Part shown: in pieces, positions 18,504 to 26,485 of the stretch | How the letters are laid out: each line of letters begins with the position of its first letter | How positions within the stretch are numbered: the first letter of the stretch is position 1 | Origin: Proteobacteria bacterium SG_bin5 | Lineage (GTDB): Bacteria; Pseudomonadota; Alphaproteobacteria; Sphingomonadales; Sphingomonadaceae | DNA length: 64,000 bases | Reading direction: 5' to 3' | Assembly (NCBI GenBank): GCA_002083475.1 | Contig: LWDI01000045.1 | Coordinates: forward strand, 37,685 to 101,684 | The notes under the pieces: generated by a model | What the model was told of the DNA's origin: nothing | Databases searched by the model: none | The model's input: only the letters and a program-made list of their open reading frames with translations | Position numbers and translations under genes: made by a program

Positions 18504-19760
18504 ATGGGCAATCGATTGACCTTCTATATCGTGATCGCGCTGGTGATCGGCTTGCTCACCGGCTGGGCGATGCACGAGGCGATCAAGGCGAGCGCCCCCG
18601 CCACCGCCACCGTGCTGAAGGACGCGACCCAGATCTTCCCGATCATCACCACGATTTTCCTGCGGCTGATCAAGATGATCATCGCGCCGCTCGTGTTTTC
18701 GACGCTGATCGTCGGCATCGCGCATATGGGCGATAGTTCGGCGCTGGGGCGCGTCGGCTTGCGCGCGCTCGCTTGGTTCATCGGCGCGAGCCTGGTGTCG
18801 CTGAGCCTCGGGCTGGTGCTCGTGCATCTGCTCCAGCCCGGCGCCGGGCTCGCGCTCGCGCTGCCGCCGGCGAGCGAGGCGAGCGGGGTCGATAAGGCCG
18901 CGTTCAACCTCAAGGATTTCGTGACGCACATCGTCCCCGCCTCGATCGTCGAGGCGCTGGCGAAGAACGAGATCATCCAGATCGTCGTCTTCTCCGTCTT
19001 CGCGGGCGTCGCGATCACGTCGCTGGGCGAACGCGCGGCGCCCTTGGTGCGCGGGGCCGAGGCGCTCGCCGATGTGATGCTCAAGGTCACCAATTACGTG
19101 ATGGCGCTCGCGCCCTTGGCGGTGTTCGCCGCGGTCGCCAACAGCCTCGCCGAGCGCGGGCCCGAGGTGATCGGCAAGCTCGGCTATTTCATGCTGAGCT
19201 TCTATCTCGCGCTGATGCTGCTGTGGACGGTGCTGATCGCGGTCGGCGGGTTGTTCCTGGGATCGCGGGTGGTGCCGCTGGTGCGCGCGATCCGGGCGCC
19301 GCTGCTGCTCGCCTTCTCCACCGCCTCGTCCGAGGCGGCCTATCCCAAGACGCTCGAGGCGCTGGAGAAATATGGCGTGCCGCCGCGCATCGCGAGCTTC
19401 ATGCTGCCGCTCGGCTATTCGTTCAACCTCGATGGTTCGATGATGTACATGACCTTCGCGTCGCTGTTCATCGCCCAAGCCTATGGCATTCCGCTGACCT
19501 TGGGCGCGCAGATCACGATGCTGCTGGTGCTGATGGTCACCTCGAAGGGGATCGCGGGCGTGCCGCGCGCGAGCCTGGTGGTGGTGGCGGCGACGCTGCC
19601 CTTGTTCGGCATTCCCGAGGGCGGGCTGCTGCTGATCCTGGCGGTCGACCAGTTTCTCGACATGGGCCGCTCGGCGACCAACGTGGTGGGGAACGCGGTA
19701 GCGACGGCGGTGATCGCGCGCTGGGAGGGCGGGCGCGCGGTGGAACGCGTGGCGGGTTAG
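18504..19760 (+). CDS. Dicarboxylate/amino acid:cation symporter (DAACS family)
   Basis: This 418 aa membrane protein of the glutamate/C4-dicarboxylate:Na+ or H+ symporter family has about 8 spans and two re-entrant loops. The first hairpin region reads AFSTASSEAAYPKTLEALEKYG, where only the AFSTASSEAAYP part is needed to place it, and PLGYSFNLDGSMMYMT is the NMDGT-like cation site. A start at 18504 follows GATCAAGCC, a weak ribosome-binding site; a longer upstream frame is not family-like. It could be DctA, GltP or another paralogue; substrate cannot be decided from sequence. Confidence 0.88.
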   Translation: MGNRLTFYIVIALVIGLLTGWAMHEAIKASAPATATVLKDATQIFPIITTIFLRLIKMIIAPLVFSTLIVGIAHMGDSSALGRVGLRALAWFIGASLVSLSLGLVLVHLLQPGAGLALALPPASEASGVDKAAFNLKDFVTHIVPASIVEALAKNEIIQIVVFSVFAGVAITSLGERAAPLVRGAEALADVMLKVTNYVMALAPLAVFAAVANSLAERGPEVIGKLGYFMLSFYLALMLLWTVLIAVGGLFLGSRVVPLVRAIRAPLLLAFSTASSEAAYPKTLEALEKYGVPPRIASFMLPLGYSFNLDGSMMYMTFASLFIAQAYGIPLTLGAQITMLLVLMVTSKGIAGVPRASLVVVAATLPLFGIPEGGLLLILAVDQFLDMGRSATNVVGNAVATAVIARWEGGRAVERVAG

Positions 19761-20315
19761 TGCAGGTGAAGGTACGTTAGAGTCCGTTCGAATGAAATGG
19801 AATCGGTTCGCCCCGAGCAACGTCGAAGGGCGCGATGCCGGGGAGGTGCGCCTGTAGCACGCGCCTCGACTTCGCGCGGCACGAACGGCGTTCTATTTGA
19901 ATAGAACAAACTCTAGAGCTGTTTGCGATCACACCGGTTCGCTCCTCCCCTGTAAGAGGAGGTGGCAGCCGCGTGAGCGGCTGACGGAGGGGTGTCCCCG
20001 GCAGATAGAGGGGGATACCCCTCCACCATTCGCTACGCGAATGGTCCCCAGTTCAGGGTCGGATCGTCCCCCGGACGATCCTTGACCGTGCGGGGCAGGG
20101 TCAACCCTGAACTCCTCTCAGGGGAGGAGCTTTTTCCGTCGAGCCATTGGTTCGGTGCGATCGCAAACAGCTCTAGTCTAGAATAATGACCGTTCTTGCT
20201 GAGCTTGTCGAAGCACTGCTCTTCTTGCCGATGATCGCAATAGGGCCGGCCGTTGCCCCGCCCTTCGGGTCGACTAGCTTGGGGGCGAACGAAACCAATC
20301 TCGATAGGGCAGACC
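19761..20315. other. Long non-coding interval, mostly repeats
   Basis: No gene is supported here. The stretch 19761-19889 shows nothing recognisable. An 18-base hairpin GTTCTATTTGAATAGAAC lies at 19890-19907. A MITE-like element fills 19913-20176, described separately. From 20190 a common short repeat type (GAGCTTGTCGAAGCAC) appears before the aph stop. Small frames in this interval read through palindromes and are not believed. Confidence 0.7.
19913..20176. mobile_element. MITE-like element, 264 bp, with 23-bp inverted ends
   Basis: The ends at 19913-19935 and 20154-20176 are inverted copies with one mismatch, both beginning with CTAGAGCTGTTTGCGATC read inward. The interior (about 19943-20135) is a member of the palindromic family found at 25552-25696 and 26905-27046. 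It contains no transposase, so mobility would need a partner elsewhere. The ends resemble those of the 106 bp element at 60398-60503. A target duplication is not clear. Confidence 0.75.
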
Positions 20316-21104
20316 CTAAAACAACTCGTCGAGCAGCAAATGCGCCTCGATCCGCTTCGAATCGGGCGCCTCGCCATAAGTCTCGAACAATAGCGCGCCC
20401 AATCCCGCGTCGAACTCGCTCAAGCAATTGAGCAGGATCGCCAAATCCTGATAGCGATCGGCGACGCCCAATCGGCCGAGATCGATCACCCCGGTCACCG
20501 CGCCGCTTTCATCGAGGAAAATATTGTCGAGCGAATAGTCGCCATGCGTCACCACGCGCTCGGCTTCGATCGGGAGGAGCGACTGGAGCGCCGCCCACAC
20601 CCGTTCCGCGCTCCAGCCGGCGCGGGCATCGTCGAACTCGTCCTCGGCGACGCGGCCCGTGTCGATATTCGCGCGCGCCGCGACGAGCCGCACCGGAAGC
20701 GACGCGTCGAACGGGCAGCTCGCCACGGGCAGCGCGTGCAGCCGGCGCAGGAAAAGCGCCATGCCCGCGACCGCCTCGGCCCGGCGCGCGGGATTCTCCT
20801 GGAGCCAGCGATAAGCGGCGGTCCCGGCCAAGCTTTCGCTCAGCAGCCAAGCCGCGCCCTCTTCCTCGGTGAAGGCGACCAAGCGCGGCGCCGGCAGCCG
20901 GCCCTGGAGCCAGCGCAGCCGCGCATATTCATCGGCGATGTCGGCGGCGACCAGCCCCGTGCCTTGCTTGAGGTACAGCGCGGGACGGCCGGGCGCGTCG
21001 AGCCGGTGGATGACGCCGCCCGATTGGCCGATCGCGTCGCGGCTAGCGGAATAGCCCTTGATCGCCGCCGCCAGCCCCCGGGGGAGCGGCGCGGGGAAGC
21101 TCAC
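20316..21104 (-). CDS. Aminoglycoside 3'-phosphotransferase-like kinase
   Basis: This 262 aa protein carries the full APH(3') signature. The catalytic loop THGDYSLDNIF gives Asp and the Mg-binding Asn, and VIDLGRLGVADRYQDLAILL carries the second metal Asp and the APH(3') fingerprint. An N-terminal IGQSGGVIHRL nucleotide-loop region is present. The family phosphorylates the 3'-OH of kanamycin/neomycin-type drugs, but chromosomal homologues can have other substrates. The GTG start at 21104 overlaps the stop of the upstream dehydrogenase; longer starts lie inside that gene. Resistance is not proven. Confidence 0.9.
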   Translation of the reverse strand: MSFPAPLPRGLAAAIKGYSASRDAIGQSGGVIHRLDAPGRPALYLKQGTGLVAADIADEYARLRWLQGRLPAPRLVAFTEEEGAAWLLSESLAGTAAYRWLQENPARRAEAVAGMALFLRRLHALPVASCPFDASLPVRLVAARANIDTGRVAEDEFDDARAGWSAERVWAALQSLLPIEAERVVTHGDYSLDNIFLDESGAVTGVIDLGRLGVADRYQDLAILLNCLSEFDAGLGALLFETYGEAPDSKRIEAHLLLDELF

Positions 21105-22162
21105 GCCCGCCCGATCAGCCGCTGCGCGATCAAATCGGCGACCGCCGCCGCCGGCGCGCCGCTGCGCTCGCTCTCGTCCCACACTTGGTTCAGCCGCTCG
21201 GGGATTTTGTGGATGCGCGCCTCGACCTCGGCGCGATTGCCCTCGCCGAAATATTCGAGGCACACGTTGATGATCCCGCCCGCGTTGATGACGTAATCGG
21301 GGGCGTAGAGAATGCCGCGTTCGTGCACGCGGCGCCCGTCCTCGGGGGTGGCGAGCTGGTTGTTCGCGCCGCCCGCGATCACCTTGGCCTTCAGCGCGGC
21401 GATCGAGGCTTCGGTCAGGATCGCGCCGAGCGCATTGGGGCTGACGATATCGGCCTCGACGCCCAGAATCTCGTCCGCCGCCACCGCCCGGCCGCCCAGC
21501 TCCGCCGCCAGCGCCTGCGCGCGCGCGGCATCGACATCGGCCAGGATCAGCTCGGCGCCATCATTCGCGAGCAACCGCGCGAGCCCGCCGCCGACCGAGC
21601 CGACGCCCTGGATCGCGACGCGCACGCCCTTCATGTCGCCCGCGCCCAGCCCGCGCTTGGCCGCCGCCTTCACGCCCAGATACACGCCCAACGCGGTCGA
21701 GGGGCCGGGATTGCCCCCTGCCTGCCCGGTTTCGACCGGCAGGCCGGTCACGAATTTGGTCTCGCTCGAAATGACGACCATGTCCTTGTCGGACATGCCG
21801 ACGTCCTCGGCGGTGACATAGCGCCCGCCGAGCGATTCGATCGCGCGGCCGAAGGCCTTGAGCATCGCCTCGGTCTTGGTGCGCCCGGCGTCGGCCAGCA
21901 CCACCGCCTTGCCGCCGCCCATCGGCAGCCCGGCCATGGCGTTTTTATAGCTCATGCCCCGCGACAGGCGCAGCGCGTCGGTGATCGCCTCGCCGCTATT
22001 GGCATAATGCCAAAACCGCACGCCGCCGCCCGCCGGCCCCAGCGCGGTCGAGTGGATGGCGATGATGCAGTGCAGGCCCGAGGCGGGATCGGTGAAGAGG
22101 TGGACGCCCTCATGCTCGTCGAAATCGGGAAAGCCCCAGGTCGTCAACGCCCTACCCCTCAA
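21101..22162 (-). CDS. Glu/Leu/Phe/Val-type amino acid dehydrogenase
   Basis: This 353 aa NAD(P)-dependent oxidative deaminase resembles leucine/phenylalanine dehydrogenases. It has an N-terminal Glu/Leu/Phe/Val dimerisation domain with the catalytic lysine in LPMGGGKAVV and a C-terminal Rossmann domain with GVGSVGGGLARLL. It probably deaminates branched-chain or aromatic amino acids to 2-oxo acids. The start may be a few codons downstream (the conserved part begins at TTWGFPDFDEHEG). It overlaps the aph-like gene by 4 bases, so the two are co-translated. Confidence 0.92.
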   Translation of the reverse strand: MRGRALTTWGFPDFDEHEGVHLFTDPASGLHCIIAIHSTALGPAGGGVRFWHYANSGEAITDALRLSRGMSYKNAMAGLPMGGGKAVVLADAGRTKTEAMLKAFGRAIESLGGRYVTAEDVGMSDKDMVVISSETKFVTGLPVETGQAGGNPGPSTALGVYLGVKAAAKRGLGAGDMKGVRVAIQGVGSVGGGLARLLANDGAELILADVDAARAQALAAELGGRAVAADEILGVEADIVSPNALGAILTEASIAALKAKVIAGGANNQLATPEDGRRVHERGILYAPDYVINAGGIINVCLEYFGEGNRAEVEARIHKIPERLNQVWDESERSGAPAAAVADLIAQRLIGRA

Positions 22163-22174
22163 ATTCGCGCTTCA

Positions 22175-22252
22175 TGGGGCGACCGACGGGACTTGAACCC
22201 GCAACCCCTGGTACCACAAACCAGTGCTCTAACCGGTTGAGCTACGGTCGCC
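22175..22252 (-). tRNA. tRNA-His (GTG anticodon)
   Basis: Read on the minus strand, the 7-bp acceptor stem GCGACCG/CGGTCGC is preceded by an encoded G-1 that pairs with discriminator C73, a tRNA-His hallmark, and CCA is encoded. The anticodon arm is CTGGT-TTGTGGT-ACCAG with anticodon GTG. The T arm contains GGTTCAAGTCC. It lies between gspN and the dehydrogenase. Confidence 0.97.
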
Positions 22253-22297
22253 GTGAAGCGCGGCGGATAGGGCCGCGCGCCCGCAGCGTCAACCCTA

Positions 22298-23020
22298 TCA
22301 GAGCCGGCCCTCGACCGAAAGCCGATAGCCGCCGCCCACCGCCAGAAAGCCCGCGCGGTTGAGCTTGTCGATCACCGCCGGATCGCTGGTGGTAACGTCG
22401 AGCAGCGCGCGGTAGCGGCCGTCGCCTTGCACGCTGAGGCCGATCTTCTCGGCGCCCGATTGGCTCGCGAGCGGCAGGTTGAGCGCGCCGCCGACGCAGC
22501 GCGCCTCGGCGCTCATCCCCTGGCCGAGCGAAATCCCGGCGATCCCCGCGCCCAGCTCGGCCTTCACCCGGCCATTGGCGCGCGCGCAGCGGCCACGATC
22601 GAAGCGGACCGAGACGTCGCTCAAATCGAGCCGGGTGATCGGCAGCGGCGCGAACAAGGCGCCCACCGGCACCGCCGCGCTCGTGTCGTCGATGCCGAAG
22701 CTCGACGCCGATACGCTGAACGCCCCGCGCAACCGTTCGCCCTGGGCGAGCTTGGGGCCGGAGAGATCGACGCGCGCGCGGCCGACGAGCAGCTGGATCG
22801 GCGACAAGGCGGCATAGCTGTCCCCCAGATCGACCTCGCCCCAATGCACCTCGCGCAAGGTCGCCGCCCAAACCGAATGTTCGGCGGCGCGCAGCGTCAG
22901 CCCCTCGCGGTCGAGCCCCAGCGCGCCGAGCGCGAGCCGCATCGGCAGCGTGCCGATCAGCGCGATCACGAAGAACAGCCCGAACAGCACGCGCGGGCGG
23001 GCGTTGATCCGAATGCGCAT
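22298..23020 (-). CDS. gspN: Type II secretion system protein N
   Basis: This 240 aa protein has one N-terminal membrane span (about residues 11-27) and a beta-rich periplasmic domain ending in a YRLSVEGRL strand, as in GspN. It is the last gene of the gsp operon and overlaps gspM by one base. GspN is accessory and absent from many type II systems. Paired Cys residues (CARANG and EARCVGG) may form a periplasmic disulfide. Confidence 0.85.
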   Translation of the reverse strand: MRIRINARPRVLFGLFFVIALIGTLPMRLALGALGLDREGLTLRAAEHSVWAATLREVHWGEVDLGDSYAALSPIQLLVGRARVDLSGPKLAQGERLRGAFSVSASSFGIDDTSAAVPVGALFAPLPITRLDLSDVSVRFDRGRCARANGRVKAELGAGIAGISLGQGMSAEARCVGGALNLPLASQSGAEKIGLSVQGDGRYRALLDVTTSDPAVIDKLNRAGFLAVGGGYRLSVEGRL

Positions 23021-23496
23021 TAGCCCCTCCGCGCGCGCAAGGTGAGCGCGACCGAGAGCGTGCGGTCGCCATTGTCGGTCGTCTGCAATTGATCGACGAG
23101 AATGCCCTGCGCCTCCAGCTCGGCGATCCAGGCGAAGAGCGCGGCGGGCCGCGCCGAGGCCATGCCGATCGCGAGCGCATTGTCCGCCTGGGGGGCGACG
23201 CTCGTCAACGCGAAACCGGCGGCGGTCGCGCGCTCGCGCACCACCGCCTCCAGGCTGCCGCCGATCTGCGGCGCGCCCGCCTTGGCGAGCGGCTCGACCG
23301 CCGCCACCGCGCCGCGCACGCTCGCGAGCCGCGTGACCGCGTCGAGCTGGCGATCGCGCGCCGCATCGAGCCCCTCGCCGATCGGGCGGATGATGCCGAA
23401 CCAGAGCAGCACGATCAGCGCGAGCGCTCCCGCGACGCCGATCAACAGCCGCTCGCGCGGCGACAGGCCAAGCAGCCAGGCGCGCAATCCGCTCAT
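23020..23496 (-). CDS. gspM: Type II secretion system protein M
   Basis: This 158 aa protein has a short cytoplasmic start, a membrane span at about residues 17-35 and a periplasmic ferredoxin-like domain, the GspM layout. It contains the LSPRERLLIG motif common to the family. GspM binds GspL in the inner-membrane platform. It overlaps gspL by 4 bases and gspN by 1. Confidence 0.9.
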   Translation of the reverse strand: MSGLRAWLLGLSPRERLLIGVAGALALIVLLWFGIIRPIGEGLDAARDRQLDAVTRLASVRGAVAAVEPLAKAGAPQIGGSLEAVVRERATAAGFALTSVAPQADNALAIGMASARPAALFAWIAELEAQGILVDQLQTTDNGDRTLSVALTLRARRG

Positions 23497-24572
23497 CGCG
23501 GCGTCACCGTCAGTTCGCCCTGAAAGCGGCCGGGCGCGCCGGCGAACGGCCCCGGCGTCACGGTCAGGCCCAGCGCGCGCAGGCGCAGCAGCACATCGGT
23601 GATCTGGCCTTCGCTCTGCGTCACCAGCGTCATCCGCAGCACCCCTTGTTGATCGAAGCTGAGCGCGCGCAGCTCGCTGCCCGGCACCGCGCGCACCGCG
23701 GCGAAGGCGGTCGCCGCCGTCTGGGTGAAGCCGAGCCCGGCGCCGCGCAACTGCGCGAGCCGCGCGCTCAGCTGGCGCTGCGCGTCGTTCACCGTCTCGC
23801 CGCGCGGCAGCCCGGTCGCGGCGAGCACGTCGGCGCGGCGTTCGAGCTCGGCGGCCTCCAGATTATAGCGCAGGATCAGCACCAGATTGAGCGCGAGCGT
23901 CACCAGCAAGGTCGCCGCGATCAGCCACAAGGCACGCTTGGCCTGGCGCCAATCGAAATCGAGGCGTTCGCGCCGCGCGAAGGCGCCCTGGCGCAGATCG
24001 AGCGGCGGCCGCGCGACGGCGGCGACGATCGCCGCCTCCAGCGCCTCGCGCTCCAGCGTTGCGACGGGGGCGTCACCCAGGATCAATTCGGTGAGCCCGG
24101 CTTCCTCGGCGAAGCCGCTCGTCGCGCCGCGCAGCACGATTTCATCGCCCAAATCGGCGCGGACATAGCCCGACTCGGGCGCCGGCAGCAGCAGCGGCGC
24201 GGGGAGAATCGCGAGCGGCTCGATCCCTTCGGCGGCGAGCGCGGCGAGCCACGCCGCCATTTTCGCGGGCTTCACCACCGCGATGGGTCGCTCGCCGTTC
24301 TCCCCGGGGGCGCCGACCGCGACATGTTGCTCGGCGGCGCTCCCCAGCACCACGTCGCCGACGAGCAACCGCGCGGCGGCGAGCGTTTGCGCCGTCGAGC
24401 GCGCGGGGATTTCGGCCCAGTGGAGCGCGACATCGGCGGCGGGGGCGATCGCGACCACCGGCTCGCCCGCGAGCGCGTTCAGCGTCCCGCGCGCGATCAC
24501 CGCGCCGTCCGCGATCCGCACGCGCCGCGCCGCGCCCGCCCCGTCGCTCGACAGAAAAACGACCAGAGTCAC
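23493..24572 (-). CDS. gspL: Type II secretion system protein L
   Basis: This 359 aa protein has an actin-like cytoplasmic domain (about residues 1-205), one membrane span (about 214-234) and a small periplasmic domain, as in GspL. GspL links the GspE ATPase to the inner-membrane platform. It overlaps gspK and gspM by 4 bases each. Sequence similarity in this family is low, so the call leans on architecture and gene order. Confidence 0.9.
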   Translation of the reverse strand: MTLVVFLSSDGAGAARRVRIADGAVIARGTLNALAGEPVVAIAPAADVALHWAEIPARSTAQTLAAARLLVGDVVLGSAAEQHVAVGAPGENGERPIAVVKPAKMAAWLAALAAEGIEPLAILPAPLLLPAPESGYVRADLGDEIVLRGATSGFAEEAGLTELILGDAPVATLEREALEAAIVAAVARPPLDLRQGAFARRERLDFDWRQAKRALWLIAATLLVTLALNLVLILRYNLEAAELERRADVLAATGLPRGETVNDAQRQLSARLAQLRGAGLGFTQTAATAFAAVRAVPGSELRALSFDQQGVLRMTLVTQSEGQITDVLLRLRALGLTVTPGPFAGAPGRFQGELTVTPR

Positions 24573-25651
24573 GAAGGATCGCTCCAGCCGCGCGACACCA
24601 GCCGCACCGGAATTTCGGTCGCGTCGACAACCGCGCTTTCGCTCAACTGCGTGCCCCCCAGCTCAACGTCGATATCGAGCACGAACCACTGCGTCGTCAC
24701 CGCCGTTTGGGCGGGACCTTCCTGGCCCGGGCTCACCCCTTGCGCGGAGAGCCCCTGCCAGAAGCTGACCGTGCTGGCAAAGCCCAAAGGCGGTCGCGCC
24801 GCCAACAGCCCGCGCGCGCGGCCGACGTCGAGCGTGTCGGGCAGCAGCATCGCGAGGAGCGGCGCTTGTTCGGGCATCAGCGTGTTGACGTTGAGCTTCA
24901 CCGGCGCCGCGCGGGGGAGCGCGCAGACCCAGGGGCGCAGCTTCGCGTAGACTTCGGGGGTGACCCCGGCGACCGCGCGCAATTCGCTGACGTCGGCCAT
25001 CAGCTGGCCGGGGGTGCGATAGCGCGGGCTACGGCCGGCGTAGCTCGAATCCTCGGCGCCATTGGGTTGGGGCGAATCGTCGCTGTCGATCCAATCGGCG
25101 GTCGCCGCGGCGATGCCGTTCGCGCTTTGGCCGGTGATGCCGATTAGCCGCATCAGCCGCGCGAATTGCTCGATCGAGGCGGGGCGCGCGACGAAGCGGC
25201 CGTCGACGCCGCGCTCGACCAAGCCGTTGAGGTTGAAGCAATTGCCCCCGTCGCGCACTCGCGCGGTCGCGAGGCCTTGCGGCACGGGGAGCGGGACGGG
25301 GCGGTTCGCCCAATCGCCCTGGAGCGTCACCCGCGTGGCATCGCGGGCGAGGATCGCGCTGATCCGCGTCGTCGCAAGCGTTTCGGCCGCCATCGCATAA
25401 GCGCGCGCCTGATCGAGCGCGACCGCGTTCTGCGCGAGCCGGGTCGACAGCCGCATCCGCTCGAGCGCGGTCGCCGCGAGCACCGCGACCACCGCGACGA
25501 TCAGCAACACGGTGAGGAGCGCCGCGCCGCGTTCGTGGTTCCGATGCCCAAATCCTCCCCGTTTACGGGGAGGTGGCAGCCCGAAGGGCTGACGGAGGGG
25601 GAGGCGATCCGGGCACGAGCGTTGGGCGTCGAGCGCGCGCCCCTCCACCAT
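24569..25651 (-). CDS. gspK: Type II secretion system minor pseudopilin K
   Basis: The body is a clear GspK: a prepilin-type segment RG-AALLTVLLIVAVVAVLAAT, then the large helical domain with CFNLNGL and ADWIDSDD (calcium site region) and a C-terminal WFVLDIDVEL strand. It tips the pseudopilus with GspI and GspJ. No ATG, GTG or TTG lies close before the cleavage site. The nearest ATG in frame, at 25651, lies inside a palindromic repeat and gives a 360 aa product with a leader of about 42 residues, much of it repeat-encoded. Another in-frame ATG lies at 25771. The start is therefore uncertain. Confidence 0.88.
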   Translation of the reverse strand: MVEGRALDAQRSCPDRLPLRQPFGLPPPRKRGGFGHRNHERGAALLTVLLIVAVVAVLAATALERMRLSTRLAQNAVALDQARAYAMAAETLATTRISAILARDATRVTLQGDWANRPVPLPVPQGLATARVRDGGNCFNLNGLVERGVDGRFVARPASIEQFARLMRLIGITGQSANGIAAATADWIDSDDSPQPNGAEDSSYAGRSPRYRTPGQLMADVSELRAVAGVTPEVYAKLRPWVCALPRAAPVKLNVNTLMPEQAPLLAMLLPDTLDVGRARGLLAARPPLGFASTVSFWQGLSAQGVSPGQEGPAQTAVTTQWFVLDIDVELGGTQLSESAVVDATEIPVRLVSRGWSDPS

Positions 25652-25696
25652 TTGCTGCCGCAAATGGTCCCCCTCCCCATGAATGGGGAGGATTTT
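25552..25696. repeat. Palindromic repeat, copy 2, at the gspJ-gspK junction
   Basis: Outer hairpins CTCCCCGTTTACGGGGAG and CTCCCCATGAATGGGGAG are joined by conserved blocks GGTGGCAG, CTGACGGAGGGG and CCCCTCCACCAT plus an inner hairpin (CCATTTGCTGCCGCAAATGG). The same blocks occur in order at 19943-20135 and 26905-27046. On the gspK strand it contributes ATGGTGGAGGGG, the probable gspK start. Confidence 0.88.
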
Positions 25697-25721
25697 CGGT
25701 GCCGACCGTGTCTGAAATTTC

Positions 25722-26363
25722 CTACCCCCGCGGCGGCGCAAGCGGGCCTCCTTCGGGGAGCGGGGGCACATAGCCGGTGCCGACCAGGAACAGCGCGCGC
25801 AGCGGCATGCCGTCGCGGCGGACCAATTGCAGCTCGATCGCTTGCGGCAAGGGTGCTTCGGCGCGCGGATCCCAGCGGTCGCTCCATGCGCCCTGCCAGC
25901 GATAGCGCATCCGCAACTGGCGCACCCCCGCCATCATCTCGGTGCTGGCGAGCGGCGCCGCGCCATCGACCGCGCCATAGGCCGCGCGGCGGAGCACGCC
26001 GTTTTCGAGCCGATACTCGACCTTTTGCAACTCGGCGCGCGGGGCATCGTCGAGATTGGTCCAGCCGCGCCGCACCAGGCCGAGCAGGAGCGGCCCGCCG
26101 CCCTCGCCGCGAAAGGCGGGCAGCGGCACGCCATTTTCGTCGCGCGCCGGCCGCTCGACGGCTTGCGCGAGATCGGCGGTGAGCGCGGCGTTGAGCCGCC
26201 CGAGCGCCGCCATGTCGTCGAACTTGGCGCTGGTCGCGGCCTGGGCGCGCACGCTCACACCGAGCAGCGCGACCCCGGCGGCGGCGAGCAGCCCGAAGAT
26301 GAACAAGGCGACGATGACTTCGATCAGGGTGAAGCCGGCTTGGGCGCCGACGCTGCCCGTCAT
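25722..26363 (-). CDS. gspJ: Type II secretion system minor pseudopilin J
   Basis: This 213 aa protein starts MTGSVGAQAG, a short prepilin leader cleaved before FTLIEVIVALFIFG with Glu at +5. The rest matches GspJ (RYRWQGAWSDRW and QAIELQLVRRDG near the C-terminus). GspJ joins GspI and GspK at the pseudopilus tip. The ATG at 26363 is chosen because it gives a normal leader; the upstream frame reads through a repeat. Its 3' tail is Pro/Gly-rich. Confidence 0.92.
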   Translation of the reverse strand: MTGSVGAQAGFTLIEVIVALFIFGLLAAAGVALLGVSVRAQAATSAKFDDMAALGRLNAALTADLAQAVERPARDENGVPLPAFRGEGGGPLLLGLVRRGWTNLDDAPRAELQKVEYRLENGVLRRAAYGAVDGAAPLASTEMMAGVRQLRMRYRWQGAWSDRWDPRAEAPLPQAIELQLVRRDGMPLRALFLVGTGYVPPLPEGGPLAPPRG

Positions 26364-26379
26364 GCCCCCAGAAGGCGGG

Positions 26380-26459
26380 CGTCGCTCCGGCGAAAGCCGG
26401 GGCCTCGTGGTGACGGCGCGCATCGGTTCACAAAGGCCCCGGCTTTCGCCGGGGCGACG
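26380..26459. repeat. REP-like inverted repeat between gspI and gspJ
   Basis: Two 26-base arms (26380-26405 and 26434-26459) are inverted copies with one mismatch. Each is a hairpin around CCGGCGAAAGCCGG. They lie entirely in the 122-base gspI-gspJ spacer and differ in sequence from the repeats at gspK and gspI. Confidence 0.85.
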
Positions 26460-26485
26460 CGCGTGGGAGGGCGAGGACGGCCGCA

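Noticed and set aside
20186..20431. Short open frames downstream of the MITE-like element
   Set aside because: They run through repeat sequence and the 3' end of the antisense APH-like gene, with no ribosome-binding site or family resemblance.
21105..21263. Longer start for the APH-like gene (315 aa)
   Set aside because: The extra residues lie inside the dehydrogenase gene in another frame and lack family similarity; the GTG at 21104 fits the overlap and the APH start.
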